A stretch of 10,121 bases of DNA from JAAXTT01 sp964530215 (GTDB lineage Bacteria; Bacillota; Desulfotomaculia; Desulfotomaculales; Desulfocucumaceae), in contig CAZHAJ010000064.1 of NCBI GenBank assembly GCA_964530215.1, forward strand, positions 1-10,121, given 5' to 3'. A program made the position numbers and the translations under genes. A model generated the notes under the pieces. It was not told the origin of the DNA. It searched no databases and saw nothing but the letters and a program-made list of their open reading frames with translations. Below, in pieces: positions 1 through 5,269 of the stretch. Within the stretch, counting starts at the first letter, position 1. Each line of letters opens with the position of its first letter.

Positions 1-716
1 ATCCAGTTATCCACCAGAACCACAGGAGCTATAAGAATCCCCACCTTATATCCTGCCCTGGCCAGCTCGTTGAGGGCTTCAATCCGTGCCTTCAGGGGAG
101 ATGTTCCAAATTCTATTCTTCTAATAACTTCTTCAGGATTGACACTCATCCGAATGATAATTCTTCCCCTATGTTCCAATGGAAGGATGGAATCCACCAG
201 ATCAAATTTTGTAGGGAAAGTAAGATATCCCTTTTCGTTTACACTGAATTTTTCTATAGTCCACACTAAATTTCCTGTTATAGTGTTTTCCAGCACCAAA
301 TCACTATTGCTACCTATCTCTAAGACAATATCTTCTTTACTTTGATTTACTGTTTTTATCATTTTTTCCATCATTTTTTCCCGATTAACAAACAGTCTTA
401 GATATGAGCATTTATTGTAATTGCAAACCAAATAGCAGTAAAGACACATTGCACTGCAGCCCGATGAAGTATAGGGAACCAAAAAATCTGAAACCTTATG
501 GTTTAGAGTGTATTTTAAGGACTTTCGAACTCCTATTATAAGATACCTCTTCATATTGGCAAATTCGTGATTGGGATTGCTGCGCAGTTGCTCAATATTG
601 TTATGATTGTCAATGGGAAACCACTGAACACCGTCATACTTTTCCTTTAACTGTCTTCCTAGCTCATAAGTCATAATCGCCGGTTCATAAAATATTTTTT
701 CCGGATATATAAGCAT
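1..716 (-). CDS. splB: Spore photoproduct lyase (SplB-type radical SAM enzyme), N-terminal part, cut by the window edge
   Basis: The family repairs the UV lesion 5-thyminyl-5,6-dihydrothymine in germinating spore DNA by direct radical reversal, using a 4Fe-4S cluster and S-adenosylmethionine. Reading leftwards from ATG 716, 238 codons are open with no stop before the edge. The radical SAM triad has the SPL spacing C-x3-C-x2-C at C87, C91 and C94, inside a Gly-Cys-Ser-Ala-Met-Cys-Leu-Tyr-Cys context. It is followed by the family features YLRLFVN (about 105-111), SVNPEEVI (about 191-198) and a GYKVGILIAP block (222-231). B. subtilis SplB is about 342 aa, so roughly 100 residues lie outside the window. 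At the position of the B. subtilis H-donor cysteine (Cys141, in a CTSD context) I read SNSD, that is Ser136. The ribosome binding site AAAAAGGTG abuts the start, so the exact initiation codon (ATG 716 or GTG 719) is uncertain. The neighbouring minus-strand gene is separated from it by a terminator, so this gene probably has its own promoter. Family assignment is firm; true lyase activity is inferred. Confidence 0.87.
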   Translation of the reverse strand, partial: MLIYPEKIFYEPAIMTYELGRQLKEKYDGVQWFPIDNHNNIEQLRSNPNHEFANMKRYLIIGVRKSLKYTLNHKVSDFLVPYTSSGCSAMCLYCYLVCNYNKCSYLRLFVNREKMMEKMIKTVNQSKEDIVLEIGSNSDLVLENTITGNLVWTIEKFSVNEKGYLTFPTKFDLVDSILPLEHRGRIIIRMSVNPEEVIRRIEFGTSPLKARIEALNELARAGYKVGILIAPVVLVDNW

Positions 717-749
717 CACCTTTTTAATTAGACATATTATCTTTGTGAA

Positions 750-778
750 TATTATGCCCGCAGTTCACATCTACATAA
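750..778 (-). promoter_or_regulatory. Candidate forespore (sigma-G-like) promoter of the SplB gene
   Basis: On the minus strand a -10 element CATAATA (756-750) fits the B. subtilis sigma-G consensus CATWHTA. Seventeen bases upstream lies TTATG (778-774), matching gHATR at four of five positions. It ends about 30 bases before the SplB start and lies downstream of the terminator of the preceding gene. B. subtilis splAB is sigma-G dependent, which makes the assignment sensible, but short AT-rich matches arise by chance. Confidence 0.35.
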
Positions 779-779
779 T

Positions 780-805
780 AAAAAAAAACCTCCACATTGT
801 GGAGG
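780..805 (-). terminator. Intrinsic terminator of the 46-aa gene
   Basis: Read on the minus strand, CCTCCACA (805-798) and TGTGGAGG (796-789) form a perfect 8-bp stem around one base (in practice a 3-nt loop), followed directly by nine T (788-780). On the plus strand no T tract follows, so it acts leftwards. It insulates the SplB gene from the small gene at 870-1010. Confidence 0.88.
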
Positions 806-831
806 CTAGAAAAAAGGTGTTATTATTGGAT

Positions 832-861
832 AAGTTATGACTGCATTTAGCCTGATAACTT
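832..861 (-). repeat. Imperfectly spaced inverted repeat in the 3' untranslated region of the 46-aa gene
   Basis: AAGTTAT (832-838) and ATAACTT (855-861) are perfect 7-bp inverted arms separated by 16 bases, between the stop of the small gene and its terminator. It could form a weak AT-rich stem in the transcript. Chance occurrence is quite possible. Confidence 0.3.
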
Positions 862-869
862 TTGCTATG

Positions 870-1010
870 CTAGAATCTGTCCGGCATAATGGTGTCAACC
901 CAATCGATGAGCTGTTCACCAAGACCTTTTTTAGCTTTTGATTTCTGAATTTCTCGTGTTATCTCAGGACGAGTGTTACTTGATACACGCACTTCGCTTC
1001 TTCTGTCCAT
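870..1010 (-). CDS. Small hypothetical protein, 46 aa
   Basis: I do not recognise the family. Reading leftwards, ATG (1010-1008) to TAG (872-870) encodes 46 residues. The case for a real gene is strong. A near-perfect Shine-Dalgarno AGGAGGTGA (1024-1016) lies 5 bases before the ATG, and a textbook intrinsic terminator lies 65 bases past the stop. The product starts MDRRSEVRVSSNTRPEITRE, continues with a basic stretch QKSKAKKG (about 22-29), and ends in a more hydrophobic tail with LIDWVDTIMPDRF. It has no cysteine, no signal peptide and no membrane segment, and looks like a soluble, charged, mostly helical peptide. It is monocistronic, with a 16-bp palindrome just upstream. A spore-related or regulatory peptide are both conceivable, but the sequence does not decide. 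The gene is shorter than many gene-calling cut-offs and may be missing from other annotations. Confidence 0.8.
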   Translation of the reverse strand: MDRRSEVRVSSNTRPEITREIQKSKAKKGLGEQLIDWVDTIMPDRF

Positions 1011-1033
1011 TGATATCACCTCCTGTCGCTAAG

Positions 1034-1049
1034 CATATGTTAACATATG
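1034..1049. promoter_or_regulatory. Perfect 16-bp palindrome upstream of the 46-aa gene
   Basis: CATATGTTAACATATG is a perfect inverted repeat lying 23 bases upstream of the small gene's ATG and just before its Shine-Dalgarno sequence. Its position in the 5' leader or around the transcription start suits an operator for a dimeric regulator, or a short leader stem. Its low complexity (75% A+T) weakens the case. Confidence 0.4.
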
Positions 1050-1162
1050 TTGGTTATAGTTAGATTTCCGTAATGTTAAATGTTTGTTAAAATACATATT
1101 GTCCAGCACACAACATAATGCATGATATTTGTAAAGCGTATTGCATGGCCAGAGTAAACTCT

Positions 1163-1192
1163 TTGTTACTATCCCCAGATGGGCATTATAAT
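1163..1192 (+). promoter_or_regulatory. Sigma-A-type promoter for the DUF362 gene
   Basis: TTGTTA (1163-1168) and a perfect TATAAT (1187-1192) are separated by 18 bases, placing the transcription start near 1199 and leaving a leader of about 45 bases before the ATG at 1244. It is the best promoter match in the gap and is correctly oriented. Confidence 0.55.
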
Positions 1193-1243
1193 AGTTATCA
1201 TAATCTTACACATTTAAATACTAAGCTTTGAGGGGTGGAAAAA

Positions 1244-2389
1244 ATGTCAAAGGTGGCAGTTCTTAGATGTGACAATTACGACTTTAATCAGGTAAAGCTT
1301 GCCATGGAACAGGGCTTGAATTTACTGGGGGGTGCACAAAACTTTGTTAAACAAAACGAAAAAATACTTTTAAAACCTAACCTTTTGTCCGCAGATCCTC
1401 CGGAGAATTGCGTCACTACCCACCCGTCAGTTTTTAAAGCTGCAGCCGAAATATTTCAAAAAGCCGGAGCAATATTGTCCTATGGTGATTCACCGGCATT
1501 TCAAAATCCCACAACGGTAGCTAAAAAAACCGGAATTGGAGAAATAGCTGATTATCTAGGTATCCCCTTGGCAGACTTTAGAAATGGGCAGGAAGTATCA
1601 TTTCCCCAAGGAATTCAAAACAAAAAACTAACTATTGCCAACGGAATTTTGGCCAATGACGGTATTATCAGCCTGGCAAAATTAAAAACCCATGGATTTG
1701 CTAAGATGACCGGTGCCATTAAGAATCAATTTGGCTGCATTCCGGGAACCCTAAAAGGAGAATTCCATGTCAAGCTTCCCAATATAAAAAACTTTGCCCA
1801 AATGCTTGTTGATATTAACATGTTTGTAAAACCCCGTCTCTATATAATGGATGGGATTATCGCCATGGATGGCAATGGACCCAGGGGAGGCAAACCCAGA
1901 CCGACAAAAGTGTTGTTGTTATCCACTGATCCTGTTGCCTTAGATGCCACAGTCTGCAAAATTGTAAATCTTGATCCCCAATTGGTTCCCACCATAGTGG
2001 CAGGACAGGCCTCGGGACTGGGAACATACCTGGATAATAAAATAGAGATTTTGGGGGATAATTTAGAAGATTTTATTGACCCCGATTTTGATATCAATAG
2101 AAATCCCCTGACTCCGTATAAACCCGGCAAAACCATGGGATTAATGCGAAATGCCATGATAGCCAAACCAGTCATAAATATCGATAAGTGCGTAAAATGC
2201 GGAATCTGTGTAAAAATGTGTCCTGTCGATCCCAAAGCGGTAAATTGGCAAAATGGAGATAAAAGCCAAGCACCTGTTCATCAATATCAAGATTGCATAA
2301 GGTGTTTTTGCTGCCAAGAGCTATGCCCTGAAAGTGCGATAACAATAAATTTACCCTTGATGAGAAAAATATTCCGATCAAAAAAATAG
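1244..2389 (+). CDS. DUF362 domain protein with C-terminal 2x[4Fe-4S] ferredoxin domain
   Basis: This is a COG2006-type iron-sulfur protein of unknown reaction, 381 aa, common in anaerobic Clostridia. The DUF362 part covers about residues 3-300, with family-like stretches LLKPNLLS (42-49), the glycine/asparagine-rich middle around KTHGFAKMTGAIKN (148-161) and LLLSTDPVALDA (224-235). The C-terminus carries a bacterial-type ferredoxin domain. Cluster 1 cysteines are C316, C319, C322 and C326 (followed by P); cluster 2 cysteines are C351, C354, C357 and C361, with an extra C356. No signal peptide or membrane segment is visible, so it is cytosolic and probably takes part in electron transfer or in an iron-sulfur-dependent reaction. 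I place the start at ATG 1244 because AGGGG (1231-1235) lies 8 bases upstream; the in-frame GTG at 1235 overlaps that site. The gene appears monocistronic, with its own promoter and a hairpin overlapping the stop. The family call is firm; no substrate can be given. Confidence 0.92.
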   Translation: MSKVAVLRCDNYDFNQVKLAMEQGLNLLGGAQNFVKQNEKILLKPNLLSADPPENCVTTHPSVFKAAAEIFQKAGAILSYGDSPAFQNPTTVAKKTGIGEIADYLGIPLADFRNGQEVSFPQGIQNKKLTIANGILANDGIISLAKLKTHGFAKMTGAIKNQFGCIPGTLKGEFHVKLPNIKNFAQMLVDINMFVKPRLYIMDGIIAMDGNGPRGGKPRPTKVLLLSTDPVALDATVCKIVNLDPQLVPTIVAGQASGLGTYLDNKIEILGDNLEDFIDPDFDINRNPLTPYKPGKTMGLMRNAMIAKPVINIDKCVKCGICVKMCPVDPKAVNWQNGDKSQAPVHQYQDCIRCFCCQELCPESAITINLPLMRKIFRSKK

Positions 2390-2404
2390 CCCTTTGGGGC
2401 TATT
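2385..2404 (+). terminator. Hairpin overlapping the DUF362 stop codon, probable terminator
   Basis: AATAGCCC (2385-2392) pairs with GGGCTATT (2397-2404) around a TTTG loop, an 8-bp stem that includes the TAG stop. On the plus strand the following bases are only moderately T-rich (TAATCTCTATATTT). On the minus strand the stem is followed by six T. It is probably a weak or bidirectional terminator. Confidence 0.55.
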
Positions 2405-2424
2405 AATCTCTATATTTAGACAAA

Positions 2425-2523
2425 ATGGTTTATATTGCCACTGATGGGGTTAAAGTAAGTATTAGAAATCAATTTCTGGCTATTCGCAAGGTAAGAAGGG
2501 ATGCATATAAATGCCATTTTTAA
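2425..2523 (+). other. Possible short leader ORF, 32 aa, overlapping the next gene's start
   Basis: ATG 2425 to TAA 2523 is open in a frame different from the membrane protein that starts at 2511, overlapping it by 13 bases. The peptide begins MVYIATDGVKVSIRNQ and is rich in basic residues. There is no convincing Shine-Dalgarno sequence upstream of 2425, so translation is doubtful. If translated, it could couple to the downstream gene. Confidence 0.15.
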
Positions 2524-2957
2524 TTAAATCACTGATTGCCCTGCCTTTATTTTACTTTACTGCAGGTCATAACTTTAGCAAGTTGTGGAAGGGCGGTTTA
2601 ATTGGTATTTTTATTGTTGCGGCAACTGATTATATGGGATATAAATTCAATCTATATAGCTATCAGAATGCACTTGTAATGCTATGGGGATTCATGCCAA
2701 TCTTAAATAACTTCAGTCTTTTTTTGGTATCCATGATGTATTTAAATTGGCTGCCCCATACATGGCCCAGGAGAATTATGTATACCGCTTACATATCCAT
2801 AATATTTCTTGCGGTTGAAGCTGCAATGTTTGCAAATAATGCCATCGTATACATTCGATGGCAACTTTGGTACAGCTATTTTTTACTTATAGCAGGATTG
2901 CTGTTATTGGCATTTTTATGGGATTTGGTAAAAAAGCCTATTCAACAGAATTTTTAG
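2511..2957 (+). CDS. Small integral membrane protein, CBO0543-like, 148 aa
   Basis: This is an uncharacterised multi-span membrane protein. Hydrophobic segments lie at about 5-19, 28-45, 55-78, 89-109 and 120-139, so four or five helices are likely. Charged or polar residues sit within or beside the helices at D40 and E103, and an R116-W117 pair begins the last helix. W26, D40, E103, W117 and S122 recur at almost the same spacing in the convergent gene at 2954-3397, suggesting the two are distant homologues. The general pattern resembles the CBO0543 family of small Bacillota membrane proteins, which has no known function. The start is ATG 2511 with AAGGG (2496-2500) 10 bases upstream, a slightly long spacing. 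Its stop overlaps the convergent gene by 4 bases. I see no clear dedicated promoter; transcription could come from readthrough of the DUF362 hairpin. Confidence 0.75.
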   Translation: MPFLIKSLIALPLFYFTAGHNFSKLWKGGLIGIFIVAATDYMGYKFNLYSYQNALVMLWGFMPILNNFSLFLVSMMYLNWLPHTWPRRIMYTAYISIIFLAVEAAMFANNAIVYIRWQLWYSYFLLIAGLLLLAFLWDLVKKPIQQNF

Positions 2958-3397
2958 CTTAATACCCGAAGCCACTGTGCTAACCAAACCACTACAATAA
3001 ACCCAAAAATGTTTAAAACATATGACTTAAAGGGATTCCATTTCAAATAGTGAAAATATCCCAGCACCACCATAATATATTCTAAAAACAAGAAAATCAC
3101 TGCTGCGGCCAGAATGTACGGCAATTGCCACATGCTAGAATCAGGCAAAAGTGATACAAATAAGACGCCACCGTTAAAACCGCTTAACAGATAAAAGAAA
3201 GGTATTCCGGACAAAATTGAACTGCCCAAACTATACTTAAAAGCTCCCAGCTTTATTAATACACTATCTATTAAGTATATGACAACGATAGCCAGCAGTC
3301 CAACAGGCCACAATTTCTCCCAATCTGATAAAGGAACAAAGATTACTGTAGCCAGCAAAGAAACAAGAAAAAACAATTTCCAACCCCAAAGATACAC
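2954..3397 (-). CDS. Small integral membrane protein, CBO0543-like, 147 aa, behind the amino acid permease
   Basis: This is an uncharacterised membrane protein with hydrophobic segments at about 5-22, 31-49, 60-83, 92-113 and 125-143. W30, D44, E106, K119-W120 and S125-Y126 correspond in spacing to W26, D40, E103, R116-W117 and S122-Y123 of the convergent neighbour: W to D is 14 residues in both, E to W is 14 in both, and W to S is 5 in both. The start is GTG 3397, fixed by AAAGGAG (3412-3406) 8 bases upstream; an ATG sits directly against that site but is out of frame. The permease stop at 3424 is 26 bases upstream and no terminator lies between, so the two are probably cotranscribed. A role beside the permease, such as accessory subunit or stress response, is only inference. 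Its 3' end overlaps the opposing gene by 4 bases with no hairpin between them. Confidence 0.75.
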   Translation of the reverse strand: MYLWGWKLFFLVSLLATVIFVPLSDWEKLWPVGLLAIVVIYLIDSVLIKLGAFKYSLGSSILSGIPFFYLLSGFNGGVLFVSLLPDSSMWQLPYILAAAVIFLFLEYIMVVLGYFHYLKWNPFKSYVLNIFGFIVVVWLAQWLRVLS

Positions 3398-3405
3398 TTA
3401 AACAT

Positions 3406-3412
3406 CTCCTTT
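3406..3412 (-). promoter_or_regulatory. Ribosome binding site that selects the GTG start at 3397
   Basis: AAAGGAG on the minus strand lies 8 bases before GTG 3397. The ATG that immediately follows the site has no spacing and opens a different, short frame, so the site supports the GTG start. Confidence 0.7.
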
Positions 3413-3423
3413 TTATTGGCTCT

Positions 3424-4881
3424 TTATTTCCCCTTTTTGGGCTGGGGCTTCCTAACCGGAACAGGTATACCGCTTTTTGAAATATTATGTGAAAGATCTT
3501 CATTGGCCAAAAGACTCTTTTTATAGCTATAGGAAAAATATACCATCAGCCCAAAACCCATCCAAATTACAAATCTTAATAAAGTTAGCATTGAGAGACT
3601 AAGCAGCAAGTAGGTCGCTGCAAATATGGTTATTATCGGCAAATAAGGCACCCAAGGGACTCTAAAGGGTCTTTGCAGATCAGGTGCTATTTTCCGTAAA
3701 ATAATCACACCTACCGAGGCAGCTATAAAGGCAAACAAAATTCCTGCATTGGCCAACTCGGCCACCAAGCCTATGGGGAGAACCCCTCCTATGAAAGCCA
3801 CCAGTAAACCTATTAATACAGTTGCCCAGACAGGTGTTTTATATTGGGGATGAACCCAGCTGAATAAAGGAGGTAAAAGTCTATCCCTAGCCATTGAAAA
3901 AAGCACTCTGCTTAATCCATACATGTTTACCAGTAAGACACTGGATAAACCTGCCAAAGCACCCACTGATACCAAGGCTGACGCCCAAGAAACACCTGCC
4001 CTGAGCAAAGCTGTGGCCATGGGTGAGGGCGTATTTAATTGTGTATATTTAACCATTCCAGTAATTAAGACAGCAATGGCAACATAAAGAACAGTGGAAA
4101 TAATCAAGGAATAGATTATTCCCCTAGGTATATCTCTTTTAGGATTTTTCACCTCTTCTGCTGCTGTGGCCACCACATCAAAACCTATATACGCAAAAAA
4201 TACAACAGCAGTCCCTTTCAATACCCCTGATAGTCCAAAAGGCAAAAGAGGATTCCAGTTTTCAGGGTTAACATATCTTATACCCACAACCAACAGCAGC
4301 AAAATGGCAGCCAGCTTGGCCGCTACCACAAACTTATTTGCCACAGCACTATGCTGGGTTCCGGTGATAACCAAAAAAGTCATAGCCAAAACTATAATGG
4401 CTGCTAAAACATTGAAAATTCCACCCTCAAAAGGGGAACTGGTAAAAGCAGGAGGCAAAATCACGTTCATAGCTCTAAGAAAGTCACTGACATAAGCACT
4501 CCAACCTATAGCTACGGCTCCGGTAGCCACCAAATAACCCATCACTAAACTCCAACCCACCATCCAGGCAGCAATTTCCCCCATGGTGGCATAAGAATAA
4601 GTATAAGCGCTACCCGTAACCGGCAACGCTGTTGCCAACTCAGCATAAACTAAGGCAGCAAGTCCACTTACCAAGCCTGCCAATATAAATGAAAAAATCA
4701 CACCGGGACCGGCATAATTGGCTGCTGCCAAGCCTGTAAGAACGAATATCCCGGTACCGATGATCGCTCCCACTCCCAAAGCAGTCAAATCCCATATACC
4801 AAGGGTAGGAGCAAATCCGCTTTTTTTTTCATTATTTAAAGAGAGCAAAGATTCTACAGTCTTTCTTCGAAAAACACCCAA
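3424..4881 (-). CDS. APC superfamily amino acid permease (CAT / YfnA-like), 485 aa
   Basis: This is a secondary transporter of the APC superfamily, cationic amino acid transporter branch, which imports amino acids at the cytoplasmic membrane with proton or similar coupling. It has about 12 hydrophobic helices. The helix-1 break that binds the substrate carboxylate and amine is seen as GAIIGTGIF (38-46), and the family stretch GSAYTYSYATMGE occupies 90-102. Helix 6 has FFAYIGFDVVATAAEE (228-243) followed by the loop KNPKRDIPRGI (245-255), and YGLSRVLFSMARD (321-333) lies near helix 8. The C-terminal tail after about residue 455 is short, polar and basic. Substrate cannot be read from the sequence. 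I choose TTG 4881 as the start because GGAGGAGGTG lies 8 bases upstream and the resulting N-terminus (GVFRRKTVE) resembles the (L)FRKK-type start of YfnA-like proteins. An upstream TTG at 4914 has no ribosome binding site and coincides with the predicted transcription start. It is the first gene of a likely two-gene operon. Confidence 0.92.
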   Translation of the reverse strand: MGVFRRKTVESLLSLNNEKKSGFAPTLGIWDLTALGVGAIIGTGIFVLTGLAAANYAGPGVIFSFILAGLVSGLAALVYAELATALPVTGSAYTYSYATMGEIAAWMVGWSLVMGYLVATGAVAIGWSAYVSDFLRAMNVILPPAFTSSPFEGGIFNVLAAIIVLAMTFLVITGTQHSAVANKFVVAAKLAAILLLLVVGIRYVNPENWNPLLPFGLSGVLKGTAVVFFAYIGFDVVATAAEEVKNPKRDIPRGIIYSLIISTVLYVAIAVLITGMVKYTQLNTPSPMATALLRAGVSWASALVSVGALAGLSSVLLVNMYGLSRVLFSMARDRLLPPLFSWVHPQYKTPVWATVLIGLLVAFIGGVLPIGLVAELANAGILFAFIAASVGVIILRKIAPDLQRPFRVPWVPYLPIITIFAATYLLLSLSMLTLLRFVIWMGFGLMVYFSYSYKKSLLANEDLSHNISKSGIPVPVRKPQPKKGK

Positions 4882-4887
4882 AAATGA

Positions 4888-4897
4888 CACCTCCTCC
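4888..4897 (-). promoter_or_regulatory. Strong ribosome binding site that selects the TTG start at 4881
   Basis: GGAGGAGGTG on the minus strand (4897-4888) contains a full AGGAGG at 4895-4890, 8 bases before TTG 4881. Taking any earlier in-frame start would leave this very strong site inside the coding sequence unused. Confidence 0.75.
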
Positions 4898-4921
4898 ACA
4901 TTATCATTAATCAAAACAGTT

Positions 4922-4950
4922 ATTATAATGTTAGTAATTTATGGATTTAA
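4922..4950 (-). promoter_or_regulatory. Sigma-A-type promoter of the permease operon
   Basis: A perfect TATAAT (minus, 4927-4922) is preceded at 17 bases by TTAAAT (4950-4945), a weak -35. Predicted transcription begins around 4914-4916, giving a leader of about 35 bases to the TTG start at 4881. The -10 is convincing; the -35 is not. Confidence 0.5.
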
Positions 4951-5001
4951 GGGTTTTAAGAAAAATTTAAATGTTTTATAAGGACTAAAAAAGTTTAATG
5001 T

Positions 5002-5007
5002 TATAAT
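5002..5007 (+). promoter_or_regulatory. Candidate -10 element for the zinc-ribbon gene
   Basis: TATAAT lies 33 bases before ATG 5040 and is correctly placed for a short leader. No good -35 hexamer is found 16-19 bases upstream. It lies back to back with the divergent permease promoter, with about 75 bases between the two -10 elements. Confidence 0.4.
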
Positions 5008-5039
5008 ATTAGAAAAACAGATTGTTTGGAGGGATTAAA

Positions 5040-5204
5040 ATGACCTGCGAAGTCTGTAGAGTAGCACTTAACAATGATGAAGATCAATATGAACACAATG
5101 GAAAAAAATTATGTGAGGATTGCTACATAAAGGCAATTGAAGGTCCCAAGTCCTGCGATCACTCTGTGGTGGAGAATATTGTTTCCAAAAGACTTAATAA
5201 ATAA
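5040..5204 (+). CDS. Small zinc-ribbon / LIM-like cysteine protein, 54 aa
   Basis: This is a very small cytosolic protein with two CxxC knuckles, C3-x2-C6 and C25-x2-C28, plus H19, C39 and H41 that could add ligands. The arrangement MTCEVC ... GKKLCEDCYI ... KSCDH resembles small zinc-ribbon proteins seen in many Clostridia, in which a CxxC ... GK-x-x-CxxCY core is followed by a Cys-Asp near the C-terminus. The function of that group is unknown to me. The start is ATG 5040, because GGAGGG (5028-5033) sits 6 bases upstream; an in-frame TTG at 5022 lies ahead of that site. It is monocistronic, divergent from the permease and closed by a bidirectional terminator. Zinc binding is inferred from the cysteine pattern alone. 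Confidence 0.82.
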   Translation: MTCEVCRVALNNDEDQYEHNGKKLCEDCYIKAIEGPKSCDHSVVENIVSKRLNK

Positions 5205-5219
5205 TAATTGTGTCTATAT

Positions 5220-5257
5220 AAAAAAGATCGACACTTTATAAAGTGCCGATCTTTTTT
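5220..5257. terminator. Bidirectional intrinsic terminator
   Basis: GATCG (5226-5230) plus CACTTT (5232-5237) pair with AAAGTG (5240-5245) plus CGATC (5247-5251), with one A-C mismatch and an AT turn. A tract of six A (5220-5225) precedes the stem and six T (5252-5257) follow it, so it works on both strands. It lies between the convergent zinc-ribbon gene and ABC-F gene and serves both. Confidence 0.92.
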
Positions 5258-5269
5258 ATATTTATCCCT

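Noticed and set aside
70..345. Plus-strand open frame of 91 codons
   Set aside because: It is the complement of the SplB coding sequence, which shows clear conserved motifs; the plus-strand product has no recognisable pattern and no ribosome binding site.
789..805. The 8-bp inverted repeat as a CRISPR repeat or transposon end
   Set aside because: It occurs once and is followed on the minus strand by nine T, which is the layout of an intrinsic terminator.
1235..1243. GTG 1235 as the start of the DUF362 protein
   Set aside because: It overlaps the AGGGG ribosome binding site that is well spaced for ATG 1244.
1840..2235. Minus-strand open frame of 131 codons inside the DUF362 gene
   Set aside because: It is antisense to a firmly identified coding region containing the ferredoxin motifs; no supporting ribosome binding site or family resemblance.
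2425..2523. Thought that the 32-aa ORF might be the remnant of a Cas1-like N-terminus (IATDG-type strand)
   Set aside because: The resemblance is too short and vague, there is no array or other cas gene, and there is no ribosome binding site.
4166..4495. Plus-strand open frame of 109 codons opposite the permease
   Set aside because: It is antisense to conserved transporter helices and low in plausible protein character.
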